From: Salipiger profundus
GTDB lineage: Bacteria > Pseudomonadota > Alphaproteobacteria > Rhodobacterales > Rhodobacteraceae
Direction: 5' to 3'
Length of the DNA stretch: 27,822 nucleotides
Assembly: GCF_001969385.1 (NCBI RefSeq)
Contig: NZ_CP014799.1
Coordinates: 1-27,822 of the forward strand
Shown one piece after another: positions 5,937 to 14,400 of this stretch (within the stretch, counting starts at the first letter, position 1; each line of letters opens with the position of its first letter). Made by a program: the position numbers and the translations under genes. Below the pieces are notes generated by a model, which searched no databases, was not told the DNA's origin, and saw only the letters and a list, made by a program, of their open reading frames with translations.

Positions 5937-7574
5937 CTATAAAGACGATATTCCGGTCCGTTCTTGCAGCGCTGCGATCATCTTTCTTCGTCGCGCCTTA
6001 ACGAATGTTGGGAAGCGTTTCTTCAAGTCTTCGCGGTCGATTAGCGCCGCCTCTAGCGTCGCATCATCTACATCGGCCAAGTAGGTCTTTGGCTTGGCGT
6101 CCGTTTTGCTCCGATTCACATGCTGAGGCAGAAACCAAAGATTCCCGATGTCGTCGATCAGCGGGTCGTCGCCGTGCCTTGCGCGTGGAAAGATGTGATC
6201 CGTCTCAGCGACATTACGCGCATAGAGAGTTTTTCCATCTGTTTTGCCCTGCACCAAGGCCAGCGCCAGAGGGACGTGGTTCCCGAAAAGTTGGTTGTCC
6301 GCTCCCTCAATACGGGTTTTTGCTTTCACATAACGAGCTACGCGATCGTAAGGAAACTGCGCGGGAAGTCCTCCGAGCGCCTCGCGAATGAGACCGCCGG
6401 GACGACTGTCTGAATGCTTTGTCAGCACCCCAGAGAACGCGATCAGATAGATTGCGCGGCGCAGGTCCGCCCTCTCGGAGTTTGCAACGATGGGCTTCTT
6501 TTTTTCCGCGAGATAGTGAACTACCGGCACCAAACTGTTGAGACCGTTGAGTAACTTCACTGACCCCAACCGGCACTCGTCCTGAGCGAAGTCGATGGCT
6601 GAACGAATTGCGGCCGTCGTCTTATCATATGCCGCTTTTACCTTCTCAACGTTCTTCTCTTTGCGTAGCAGCCCAATGTCGAGGCGGGTGCCAAGGCCCG
6701 CCACAGAGAAGATGCAGCGGATCACAAAATCCGAATCAATCTTGATGCTGCTCTTGGAGTTTACGTCCTCGATGAACTTCGGCAGCGCGTCGGTCGCGTC
6801 TGGCCAGTGAAGGCGCAGCATTGATAGGATTAGGTCTGACCGCGTCAGGTTTATACCCTGCGTGTTGATCCGCATGAAGATTTCGAGAATATCGAAGACG
6901 GTTTTCCGCGAAGCATCGTCCTTCGTCAGACCCTCATCAATAACTTGCTCCTGCAGAAGGCCACGCCGATCAGTCATTATGGCGAGCGGTAGTCTAAGAT
7001 TCTCAATCAAACGCTCTTCGTCTTCATCCCCAAGGTTGAATGCCTGATCCAATTCTTTACGCAGCGCTTTACCAGGAGCAGACTGTCCAGAGAAATCCGT
7101 TAGCGCGACATAGTGCGCAGGCACTGCCTCGTCGTCGTTGTCCCCGCGCGCCTGCGCGTTCCGCGCTTTTGCTTCATTTGAGGTCATGAATCGGAACGAG
7201 AACTTTTCCTCACTCGCATCGTCCGAACTGCGCCCGCTAAGGACGTCGAAGTGAAGTTTACGCCCATCAAGAGAACCGCGTAGGGCGATATAGAGCGATG
7301 TTAAGCGTTGCTGCCCGTCCAAAACCAACTGCACGGTCTCCCCGTCGTTAACCCTGTAGTCCGCCCGTGCTCCACGGCGATGCTTGGCGTCGAAGGTCCG
7401 GTACTGGATCGCCTCCGTCGTGTCCCACAGTAATACGACCCCAATAGGGTAGCCACGGAACAAGGAGTCGAAGAGCTTCTCGATCCTGTCCGCGTTCCAC
7501 ACGAAGTCCCTTTGGATCGCGGGCAACACGATGCGCCCCTTCTCGATGCCATCAAGCAGCGTGGATACGGACAT
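5937..7574 (-). CDS. DUF262/HNH protein (GmrSD-like), putative phage-defence nuclease
   Basis: This is a full-length 545-aa protein. The N-terminal DUF262 (ParB/Srx-like) domain shows LPAIQRDFVWNADRIEKLFD and GYPIGVVLLW (about residues 18-50), then the nucleotide-handling signature LVLDGQQRLTSLY near residues 83-95. The C-terminus carries an HNH/DUF1524-type nuclease motif: ETDHIFPRAR near residue 460, with N-x-W-F-L and HVNRSKTDAK following. The same two domains occur in type IV enzymes such as GmrSD (BrxU), which cut modified phage DNA using NTP. ATG at 7572-7574 has AGAGGT upstream. The gene is alone between R4 and R5, so it is a one-gene defence cassette. The substrate is unknown. Confidence 0.82.
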   Translation of the reverse strand: MSVSTLLDGIEKGRIVLPAIQRDFVWNADRIEKLFDSLFRGYPIGVVLLWDTTEAIQYRTFDAKHRRGARADYRVNDGETVQLVLDGQQRLTSLYIALRGSLDGRKLHFDVLSGRSSDDASEEKFSFRFMTSNEAKARNAQARGDNDDEAVPAHYVALTDFSGQSAPGKALRKELDQAFNLGDEDEERLIENLRLPLAIMTDRRGLLQEQVIDEGLTKDDASRKTVFDILEIFMRINTQGINLTRSDLILSMLRLHWPDATDALPKFIEDVNSKSSIKIDSDFVIRCIFSVAGLGTRLDIGLLRKEKNVEKVKAAYDKTTAAIRSAIDFAQDECRLGSVKLLNGLNSLVPVVHYLAEKKKPIVANSERADLRRAIYLIAFSGVLTKHSDSRPGGLIREALGGLPAQFPYDRVARYVKAKTRIEGADNQLFGNHVPLALALVQGKTDGKTLYARNVAETDHIFPRARHGDDPLIDDIGNLWFLPQHVNRSKTDAKPKTYLADVDDATLEAALIDREDLKKRFPTFVKARRRKMIAALQERTGISSL

Positions 7575-7718
7575 GAAGATACCTCTAAGCTTCGATACGA
7601 TGGGAAAACGAAGGCTACTTATGCGAACCTACGTTGGGAACATGATCTGTAACGCGAGATGACCGCCCCTGCACGACAAACTTGAGAGCACCGCTCCGGG
7701 ACAAGCCTGGCAGACAGA

Positions 7719-7761
7719 ACTCAACCGTTTGTGTCACCGGCGGAAAGGACCGTTTTTGACA
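7719..7761 (+). repeat. Resolvase-site-like repeat R5 (short)
   Basis: R5 contains a 39-bp stretch (7723-7761) identical to 1966-2004 in R3, ending CGTTTTTGACA. The right-hand block present in R1-R4 is missing, and the left arm is not clearly conserved, so this copy is truncated or has recombined. It ends 26 bp from the stop of the OLD-family gene. Confidence 0.75.
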
Positions 7762-7787
7762 ATAGCAGTCCCGTTGCTGGAAAGTCT

Positions 7788-9668
7788 TCAGGCAGCAAAT
7801 TCCGCTATCATGCGTGCCACTTCACCGAACCAAGTTCGAATCTCGTTTCCAGGATCAGTTTGGTTCAACCGGTCGGCGGTCATCCGGGCAACTACACCAT
7901 TGTTTAGGGACGACTTCGCGTTGCGCATCTTCTTCCTGCGCTTGTCCTCTTCCAGACCCGCCCATGCTGCTCCGCCGCTCGCCAAATGAACAGCCTCCGC
8001 TACCAGTTGGGGCACATCGTCAAAGTCGTTGAACGGCGCCCCAAAAGCTACTGCCGCTCCATTCGCGGCGTAAAACTCGTTGATTGCTTCATGATGCAAG
8101 TAATTTTCAAGCTCACGCTTGTTCGTTACGACAGCGAGACATCCCGGTCGGCTGTTCACCGCCGCCATGTGGTCGTTATATTTGGGGTTGGCCGGTGGTT
8201 GGTTGTCCCGATCACATATGTGAAGCTCAGGGCGATTGAGGGCCTTTAACCGAGAACTCCAGACTGCCAAGTTGCTTCCGCCGAGAGGGATAAAGATGAG
8301 TTCTCCATCAACCTCGAGCTGTTCTAAGTCAGGAATATCCTCTCCCGCTGCACGAAGAATACGCGCCATTCCCGTTAGGAACGAGATGTCATGCGGGCCT
8401 TCTACGCCGACGAACACCTTGACGTTGTGATCCGGTAACACTCCAAGGGACTTGGCAATCTCTGCCGAAATCGCCGGGCTACCTTCATCGACGCTTCTTA
8501 ACCCCGCATCATCACGTTGGATGAAGCGGACGTCACCTTCAGGCAGGTGCCGTGCCAGCATTGGAGTGTGTGTGGAGATGATCACTTGTCTTCCGTCTGC
8601 AGCTGCCAACTCTCTAAGAGCTTTAAGCAGCAAACGTTGATTTCTTGGGTGTTGGCTCGTTTCAGGTTCTTCAATCGCGTAGATGATGGAAGTGGAGTTC
8701 CGTTCCGCAGCGTTCTTTTCGGCCTGTGCGCGGAAAAAGTTGAGTAGGACTAATCGCTTTACCCCACTCCCGCGCTTATTTAGCGGTATTCCCTCGTCAC
8801 CAGTGATGCTAGTGGAAAAAAGCGAGTCCCATTTTTTGGTCATAACAACAGGGTCGAGTGTCTCGGCGACAGACGCATCCATCTCCCGCAGCTTGTCCAC
8901 GGTCGCCGCCGCAATTTTTTTGACCTCGGCTTCAACGTAGTCCTTAACCTCCTGCAATTTCGGTTCCACCGCCTTGATGGCTTCGCGAATAGCCGCCTTT
9001 AGGGGGTCTTGGGCTTCTGCGTCTTGGTCGGTGCTTGCCCGATCAGACTTGAATAGTGCGAATGTCGGCAGAAACTGCTGTAGTGCCGCCCATGCCTGCT
9101 TGCCTCCCTCCGCCTCGAGAGAGACCGGGACCTCAGCAAGTTGCAGGTCATCGCTTGAGGCCCAAATAGCTGATCTCACCGGCGCGTTTGCGCGCTTATC
9201 CACTTCCTTAAGGTCAACTCGCAACTCCTCGGCCCTCTTGGCGAGGTCAGCCTTCTTAAGAGCTAGAAGGTCGTTGTAGCCCTTGGCTGTAGGGTGTCGC
9301 GCTATGGCCTCAATAGCGGAGACCTTGGGGGTGGCGAGCGCTCCATTGTAGGTCTTCCGGACAACGAGCGTGCCGTTTTCGCTCAACAAATACTCGGAAG
9401 CGAGCGTGGTGGGAAATTCGGCGTCCACGACAATGGATTCAGGCAACCGATCAAACTCACAACTGATACGCATAAGCTTTGGATCGCCGTTCTTACTTGC
9501 ATCATCCTTGTCCGGATTGGCCGTCTCAAAGAAGATCGCGAGCGCTTCCATCAAGGTCGACTTGCCAACGTCGTTGCGTCCAACCAATGCTGTAAGATCA
9601 TCAAAGCGGACTGAAATAGGTGCGACGTAGCACCGGAAGTTCTCAACAGTCAGGCCAACAAGTCGCAA
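7788..9668 (-). CDS. OLD-family protein: ABC/SMC-type ATPase plus TOPRIM nuclease domain
   Basis: This 626-aa protein begins with an SMC/RecF-like ATPase. It shows VENFRCYVAP, the Walker A motif VGRNDVGKSTLMEALA (about residues 28-43) and a Walker B region with IIYAIEEPETSQHPRNQ, followed by HTPMLARHLP. The C-terminal part reads VKVFVGVEGPHDISFLTG and later LHICDRDNQ and TNKRELENYL, the acidic motifs of an OLD-type TOPRIM nuclease. Proteins of this kind act in defence (GajA, PtuA-like and P2 Old relatives). No UvrD-like GajB partner is adjacent, so this appears to be a solitary OLD protein. The start is TTG (9666-9668), supported by GGGAGGGG seven bases upstream. The gene follows R5 directly. 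No further repeat was found on its far side. Confidence 0.85.
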   Translation of the reverse strand: MRLVGLTVENFRCYVAPISVRFDDLTALVGRNDVGKSTLMEALAIFFETANPDKDDASKNGDPKLMRISCEFDRLPESIVVDAEFPTTLASEYLLSENGTLVVRKTYNGALATPKVSAIEAIARHPTAKGYNDLLALKKADLAKRAEELRVDLKEVDKRANAPVRSAIWASSDDLQLAEVPVSLEAEGGKQAWAALQQFLPTFALFKSDRASTDQDAEAQDPLKAAIREAIKAVEPKLQEVKDYVEAEVKKIAAATVDKLREMDASVAETLDPVVMTKKWDSLFSTSITGDEGIPLNKRGSGVKRLVLLNFFRAQAEKNAAERNSTSIIYAIEEPETSQHPRNQRLLLKALRELAAADGRQVIISTHTPMLARHLPEGDVRFIQRDDAGLRSVDEGSPAISAEIAKSLGVLPDHNVKVFVGVEGPHDISFLTGMARILRAAGEDIPDLEQLEVDGELIFIPLGGSNLAVWSSRLKALNRPELHICDRDNQPPANPKYNDHMAAVNSRPGCLAVVTNKRELENYLHHEAINEFYAANGAAVAFGAPFNDFDDVPQLVAEAVHLASGGAAWAGLEEDKRRKKMRNAKSSLNNGVVARMTADRLNQTDPGNEIRTWFGEVARMIAEFAA

Positions 9669-9995
9669 TAATTACCCCTCCCAAATGCACCTCTAAGCTG
9701 AGACAGCCGGATCGGTTGGTCAATGAAAATAACGTGTTCACTCTTGTCGTCATCTACCTATGTATCCCCGCCTAAGAATTCCTCAGATAGACAGTCTTTG
9801 GTTCTAGTGGACTGTGCCCCGCTTCTGGCTCGGGCATTCCATGCCCGTCCGCGCGAAGCGCCGGGCCTGTCGGCGGGTGGCCTTCAGGTTGCCCACCGAC
9901 AGGTCACCTTGAAACCGCCCCGCCCAGGATCACACCACAACAAAAAAGGCCCCCGCCTGCTGACGGGGGCCTCGATTGTTCGGCGGCGCGGGCTG
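9669..9995. other. Intergenic region between the accessory array and ardC
   Basis: The 327 bp contain no supportable gene. The array-proximal part is ordinary sequence and probably holds the promoter for the TTG-started OLD gene. The ardC-proximal part has a 12-bp inverted repeat with one mismatch (9866-9877 with 9892-9903, CCTGTCGGCGGG) and a strong terminator at 9942-9971. No sixth array repeat is visible, so the array boundary is not marked by one. Confidence 0.5.
9942..9971 (-). terminator. Rho-independent terminator of ardC
   Basis: On the minus strand an 8-bp GC-only stem (GGCCCCCG with CGGGGGCC, 8-nt loop) is followed directly by six T residues. It lies about 25 bp beyond the ardC stop codon. 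Confidence 0.88.
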
Positions 9996-10880
9996 CTACT
10001 CGGCGGCCATCCGGTCAGCCTGGGCGGTGCAGGCCATGATGTAATCCACGGCCTTCTGCGCCTCGGACGCAGCGCGGAAAATCGCACGGCTGTCTTCCTT
10101 CATCGCCTCAAGCCATCCTTCGACATAGGCCGCGCTCTGATCGAATTCAGGCTCCACTCCGATCTGCGCGCAAAGCATGCAGTTTCCGATTTCAGCAACC
10201 AGCTCCTCGAACGCGTAGGCCTTGCGGTCATTGAACCGGCCCAAACGGTCCAGCCGCTTTGTCGCCCCTGTCCAGTGGGTCAGCTCGTGCGCCAAGGTGC
10301 CGTAATATCCTGCCGCTCGATGGAACGTGCCAATCGGTGGCATGTGGATGCGGTCAGTTTTGATGTTGTAGTACGCGCGCGGCTCCTCGGTCACGTCGAT
10401 CTGCGCGCCGGTCGCGGCAAAGAACGCCTCCAGCGCGGGGTCGGCCACGGTGCCAAGATCGCGGGGCGGATCGGGCAGGATGTAGAACTCGGCGGGCAAG
10501 CCCTCGATCTGATCAGCGTTGAACACGCGGTAGGCCTTGGCATAGGGGATCTGGCGTTCCTCGCCGTTCTCGTCCTCGCGCTCGACGGTGCCATATTTCA
10601 CGACGGTGGCGGATTTCTCGCCCTTCCGGACATGGCCCCCAAGCTGCTTGGCCTGATTGAACGTCATCCAGCGGGCTGACCTGTAATCCTTAGCCATCGC
10701 TGTCGCCCAAAGCATCAGGATGTTGATGCCCCGATAAGCCTCGCCGTTGAACCGTTCCGGCAGGCTGACCCCGGCCCCGCCACCGGTCCACGGCTTGCGC
10801 CAGGGCGGCGTTCCCGCCTCGATCTGCGCGACGATCTGATTGGTGACATGGTTGTAGACGTCAAATTTCTCTGCGGTCAT
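9996..10880 (-). CDS. ardC: ArdC-like antirestriction protein (ssDNA-binding domain plus zincin metallopeptidase domain)
   Basis: This 294-aa protein has both ArdC/DUF1738 domains. The N-terminal ssDNA-binding domain starts MTAEKFDVYNHVTNQIVAQI and contains PWRKPW and GINILMLW. The C-terminal domain has the zincin motif AHELTHW (HExxH, about residues 197-203) and a downstream EELVAEIGNCML glutamate. Family members protect incoming single-stranded plasmid DNA from host restriction during conjugation, which fits the mobilisation genes next to it. The ATG at 10878-10880 follows a strong GAAGGGGGGTC ribosome-binding site; the upstream extension of the frame is not coding. A terminator follows the stop. 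Confidence 0.9.
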   Translation of the reverse strand: MTAEKFDVYNHVTNQIVAQIEAGTPPWRKPWTGGGAGVSLPERFNGEAYRGINILMLWATAMAKDYRSARWMTFNQAKQLGGHVRKGEKSATVVKYGTVEREDENGEERQIPYAKAYRVFNADQIEGLPAEFYILPDPPRDLGTVADPALEAFFAATGAQIDVTEEPRAYYNIKTDRIHMPPIGTFHRAAGYYGTLAHELTHWTGATKRLDRLGRFNDRKAYAFEELVAEIGNCMLCAQIGVEPEFDQSAAYVEGWLEAMKEDSRAIFRAASEAQKAVDYIMACTAQADRMAAE

Positions 10881-11284
10881 TTGTGACCCCCCTTCAAGTG
10901 ACGCGGGCCGGGTCTCTTCCCCTTTCCGCCGATGGGCGGGCCTTCCTTCTCTGTTGTCTGGAATGCCCATGCATTCCGGACGGCAGAGCAGGTAAGGGCA
11001 AAGCCCGTCCTGCGGCCCGGCGGGGCCGTGACAACCGGGTGGAGGGCGTGAATTTGGGAGGGAACCGCGCGCCTGCGCGTGGGAGGAACCGGAATTCTCG
11101 ACCGGAACCGACGCCGCAGGCGGCGCTTGCCGGTTTTCTCGGACCTGCCGGGATGGCAGGCGGATCAACAGGATTGGAAACTGTCAGGGTTGGGGTGAGC
11201 GGGCGTTAGCCCGTCGATCCCCTGCCCTGTCTATCGCTCAAAGCGAGACCGGCACACTGCCGGGATCACAGTCGTTGCATCACA
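10881..11284. other. GC-rich intergenic region with short hairpins upstream of ardC
   Basis: No gene is supported in these 404 bp. Several short inverted repeats occur: CGCCGC/GCGGCG at 11112-11125, CCTGCC/GGCAGG at 11144-11160 and CGGGC/GCCCG near 11200-11213. It must carry the ardC promoter and probably the end of the upstream transcript. Antirestriction genes on some plasmids are expressed from single-stranded hairpin promoters on entry, which would suit this structure, but no such promoter was identified here. Confidence 0.4.
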
Positions 11285-12100
11285 TCAATACGTGCGCTGG
11301 TCCGTGATCTCCTGATAGGTCACAATTCCAGCCTCAGCCAAAAAATCTTTGAGGCCCTGATACCTAGCTTTGTATTTAGGGGCCTTGATCGTCTTCGGAC
11401 TAAACTGAAAACCCAACTCGGGGACCGGCTCGCCATCATGTTGCCGCCAAAACATTGGTGACAAGAGACCAAGCAAGGTGTTGGCAGTTGCCAACAAGCC
11501 TGTTGTCTCCCGTGTGTGAGCGTTGATTGCCAAACGTAGCGACCCCAAAGCAACGTCAACAACACTCGGGAAGTGAGATTGCCCTATCGCGGAATAGTGG
11601 AAGCCCGTGATGTTAGTGAGACGCATCTCAGGACTGTATGGCAGGCCGGTGATGCCCACGGTGAACTTGTCTCTTAGATGGGCATCGATGGCATTTCCCT
11701 CATCATTGAAGCGGTCGATCAGCACCAATCCCGCCCCGCCAAGCCGGTTCAGAATGCAATCAAAATGGTAGCAGACTGTGTTGATCCCGTTACGGCGTGC
11801 TGTATCTGGGTCTACGGCTATGTCGTGCAGGATCGTATAGACAACTAGGCGGGTTCCAAAACGGGCTGCCGTCTCAAGCACCGCTTGCTTCAACGCAATG
11901 AACTGTTCATGCGTGAACCCTTCTGGACCAGGATTGAATTTAAGCCGGTAGTCACGCGGAACGCCGTGTCTCGTTCGCAATTCATCAATTGCTGCAGAGA
12001 ATTCTTTCGCGGTCGAACCGTCAATAATCAGTCCACCGTAAATCAGAAAGTCACCTGCCCGTTCTTCAAGGTTCGTCTCGTCGCAATAGAAAAGATGCAA
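11285..12100 (-). CDS. DUF3800-family protein (putative RNase H-like nuclease)
   Basis: The 271-aa protein begins L-H-L-F-Y-C-D-E-T-N, the first acidic motif of DUF3800 (YxDEt/s), and has the second aspartate strand GLVLIDRFND near residue 135. Later motifs (SVVDVALGSLRLAIN) match the helix that carries further acidic residues in this RNase H-like family. I place the start at TTG (12098-12100), because the core GGAGG lies at the right distance before it. The longer ATG start at 12128 would place that ribosome-binding site inside the gene and add ten residues outside the domain. DUF3800 proteins are common on plasmids and near defence genes; their role is unsettled. It sits in the same direction as the relaxase gene. 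Confidence 0.75.
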   Translation of the reverse strand: MHLFYCDETNLEERAGDFLIYGGLIIDGSTAKEFSAAIDELRTRHGVPRDYRLKFNPGPEGFTHEQFIALKQAVLETAARFGTRLVVYTILHDIAVDPDTARRNGINTVCYHFDCILNRLGGAGLVLIDRFNDEGNAIDAHLRDKFTVGITGLPYSPEMRLTNITGFHYSAIGQSHFPSVVDVALGSLRLAINAHTRETTGLLATANTLLGLLSPMFWRQHDGEPVPELGFQFSPKTIKAPKYKARYQGLKDFLAEAGIVTYQEITDQRTY

Positions 12101-12138
12101 AATGTTTCCTCCGAAGCGCCTGCTCCGCAATCGTAGTT

Positions 12139-12429
12139 TTACCGTAACTGATGGAACACTGGTGGCTGATCCGGCTTTCCATCGAACAGGATCACGCGCC
12201 CGTCGCTATCGTCTGGATCGTTGACCAAGACAAACGGCACCTCTGCCCCGTCCTTCTCATAGATGCAGCGGTATTTCATCTTGCCGTCGAGCGGATCGCG
12301 CACCTGGTCGTAGCGGTAGCTGTGCGGGATGCCCTTCTCGATCCAACCTTCAACACCTGCGGGCGTCACAAGAGATAACGGCTTTCCGTCCAGTAAGATC
12401 GTCTTTCCCACGTTGAATACTTCATACAT
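12139..12429 (-). CDS. Small hypothetical protein, 96 aa
   Basis: I do not recognise this protein. It starts MYEVFNVGKTILLDGKPLSL, is hydrophilic, and ends with the beta-rich stretch DGRVILFDGKPDQPPVFHQ. The phrase LLDGKP near the start and LFDGKP near the end suggest an internal duplication of a small beta unit. The ATG has a very good ribosome-binding site (GAGGAGACT). It begins 35 bp after the relaxase stop and ends 38 bp before the DUF3800 start, so the three are likely co-transcribed. An accessory mobilisation or entry function is possible from position only. Confidence 0.65.
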   Translation of the reverse strand: MYEVFNVGKTILLDGKPLSLVTPAGVEGWIEKGIPHSYRYDQVRDPLDGKMKYRCIYEKDGAEVPFVLVNDPDDSDGRVILFDGKPDQPPVFHQLR

Positions 12430-12464
12430 TCGATCAGTCTCCTCTGTCGTTTCAGCGGGTTGCG

Positions 12465-13754
12465 TTACAGGCTGTGACCTTCGCCACGATCCATGTCCCG
12501 CGTGTTTTCGTTCTCGTCGTCACCGCGCTCTTGTGCGCGTTCGTCCTCGATCTCCAGCTTTTCGCGCGGCTTGTTCAGCACGTCCTTCAGGCGCTCGTTG
12601 ACGGACAGCTTACGCGCCTCGCGCCCCGTGTCGCTCATGTTATGCTCGCCGTGACCATCCAGCTTGTGAACCGCTTCCTGACCATCGCGCCCGGCGTCTT
12701 TCTCCATGATCTCTTTCAGCCGCTCCCGCGCATAATTGCGGCCTTCCGGTTTCGGCGTGTCGTCACGGTCTTCTGACCGGCCCACGACGCGCGCCAACCG
12801 CTCCCGGAAGTCATCCGGGTTTCGGTCGCGGTCGCGATCTTTCGCGGTTGCGGCCCTGAGTGCTGCCAGACCGGCAGAGACGCGGCCCTGCCCGGCCTCG
12901 CGCTCGATGCCGTAGGTCTCGCGCGCCAATTCCAGCCGCGCGCGCATTTCGCGAAACGCGGCGCGTGCCTGGCGGGCGGCATGGACCACGGCACCGCGCT
13001 CGGTGACGGGTTTGTATTCCCGTCCCTGGCGCTCGGCCATCGCCTTGGCCCGGCGTTCCATGGAATTGGCGGCTGGCCCCAGCTTCAGCTCGGGGTCGCG
13101 GTCCAGCTCCTCCGCCGTCAGCTCGTCACCCCGTTCCAGCGCCGCCTCGCGCTGCGCCTCAAGCGACCGGTGATCGACGCGTTCCACCTCCCCTGCCCGC
13201 TCCAGAGCGCGGTTCTGCAACTCGGCCCAGAGGCCTCGCATCTGCTCGATCTCGACGCCACCGGTTTTCGCGGAATCGAGTACGCGGGTCTTGGTCGTGA
13301 AGCCATCCGCGTCCAGCTTGCGGGTGGAGGTCAGCACATGGGCGTGGTGATTGCGCTGATCGCCTTCCCGGTGCGGCGCATGGATCGCCACATCGACAGC
13401 CACGCCATAGCGGCTGACCAGCTCCTGGGCGAAGTCGCGGGTGATCTGCGACCGGTCCTCAGCACTGATCTCGGACGGCAGGGCCAGCTCCCACTCGCGG
13501 GCAGTGACGGAGTTGCGGCGGGTCTCGCTGGCCTCGACCTCATTCCAGAGGCGGGACCGATCCGTAGCCCAGTCCGGGGCGTCCTTCGGGGTCAGGATGA
13601 AGGTCTCTTCGATGCCCTGCTTGCGGGTGTAGTCGTGGACGCGGCCTTCGCGCTGGCACTCGATGCGCTCCCCGACACGGTAGGCTGCTGCCGCCGTGGC
13701 GGAACGCCCGGCGCTGCGTTTGATCGTCTTTACAGAGAGGTGGTAGCTGGCCAT
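12465..13754 (-). CDS. mobA: MobA/MobL (MOBQ) relaxase
   Basis: This 429-aa relaxase starts MASYHLSVKTIKRSAGRSAT, the usual N-terminus of MobA/MobL proteins, including the YRVGERIE strand. The metal-binding histidine motif reads HAPHREGDQRNHHAHVLTST (about residues 124-143). The enzyme nicks oriT on one strand and stays covalently attached to the 5' end. After about residue 210 the protein is a highly charged, probably coiled-coil tail with no primase or helicase motif. The chosen ATG (13752-13754) follows GAGAGAGGAGGG; upstream frame extension lacks support. The presumed oriT lies about 700 bp upstream at 14401-14450. Confidence 0.9.
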   Translation of the reverse strand: MASYHLSVKTIKRSAGRSATAAAAYRVGERIECQREGRVHDYTRKQGIEETFILTPKDAPDWATDRSRLWNEVEASETRRNSVTAREWELALPSEISAEDRSQITRDFAQELVSRYGVAVDVAIHAPHREGDQRNHHAHVLTSTRKLDADGFTTKTRVLDSAKTGGVEIEQMRGLWAELQNRALERAGEVERVDHRSLEAQREAALERGDELTAEELDRDPELKLGPAANSMERRAKAMAERQGREYKPVTERGAVVHAARQARAAFREMRARLELARETYGIEREAGQGRVSAGLAALRAATAKDRDRDRNPDDFRERLARVVGRSEDRDDTPKPEGRNYARERLKEIMEKDAGRDGQEAVHKLDGHGEHNMSDTGREARKLSVNERLKDVLNKPREKLEIEDERAQERGDDENENTRDMDRGEGHSL

Positions 13755-14076
13755 CCGCCCTCCTCTCTCAAAGGCGATAGTTGCCGCCGTGGCAGAGCGC
13801 CCAGCTCTTGGCTCGTGACAAGAGCTGAGGTGTTGGTGCAGAGTGGGGATGAAGCCCAACCTCTTCCGGTTCCCTTGGGAAAGGGCTTCGTCCTCCCTGT
13901 TGGGCGTAAGACGGTGGTTTTGGAGATCAGTGATCCAAGACCGCCGCAGCTTTGCGCAACCGTCTTTTCCCCGGAGGCCCGCGCCCCAAATCGCAGTGCG
14001 CGTTCGCACCGCTGGGGCTGGAGTGGAAAAGACAGCCCGGCTGAAGCGAGCCTCTGGCTCTCTGAGGCACGGGCTT

Positions 14077-14140
14077 GCCAGTGATCTGTCCCCATATCCC
14101 CAGCCTCATGGGGGGCGGGATATGGGGACAGATCACTGGC
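14077..14140. repeat. 24-bp perfect inverted repeat
   Basis: The left arm (14077-14100) starts GCCAGTGATCTGTCCCC; the right arm (14117-14140) is its exact reverse complement, with a 16-nt loop between. A second hairpin with an 8-bp stem and GGG loop (14141-14159) follows at once. No T-tract follows either strand, so it is not a standard terminator. Its position 260 bp from the nic sequence suggests a role in transfer or single-strand conversion. Confidence 0.9.
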
Positions 14141-14400
14141 GGTTTGCCGGGGGCAAACCCGGTTCGTGTCGGCATCGCAAGGTCCGACGACATGAACCGC
14201 CCGCAAGGGAGACACCAACGGCAGACCGGCCCCCACCGTGGGGCATCGGGCGAGACGCTGGCGCGACGTTGCGGGACGCGATCCAACTGCCAAAGTTGGC
14301 CTTGGTGAGTTTGAGAGGCCGGGAGGGCCTTTCATTCCGGCGCGCATCGCGTCGGACGGAGTTCGCCATCGGCTGAGGCCCCGCCTCAAGGAGATCGCAC

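Noticed and set aside
397..7761. R1-R5 considered as attC sites of a classical integron
   Set aside because: No tyrosine integron integrase is present and the sites lack the GTTRRRY/RYYYAAC core pairs. The half-site pattern and the adjacent serine resolvase fit res better.
7751..7785. TTGACA in R5 and R3 as an outward plus-strand promoter
   Set aside because: No matching -10 element at 16-18 bp, and the next gene on that strand is not in range in R5.
12981..14084. 367-aa plus-strand frame opposite the relaxase gene
   Set aside because: It is the antisense of the well-supported MobA/MobL gene, whose histidine motif and ribosome-binding site fix the coding strand.
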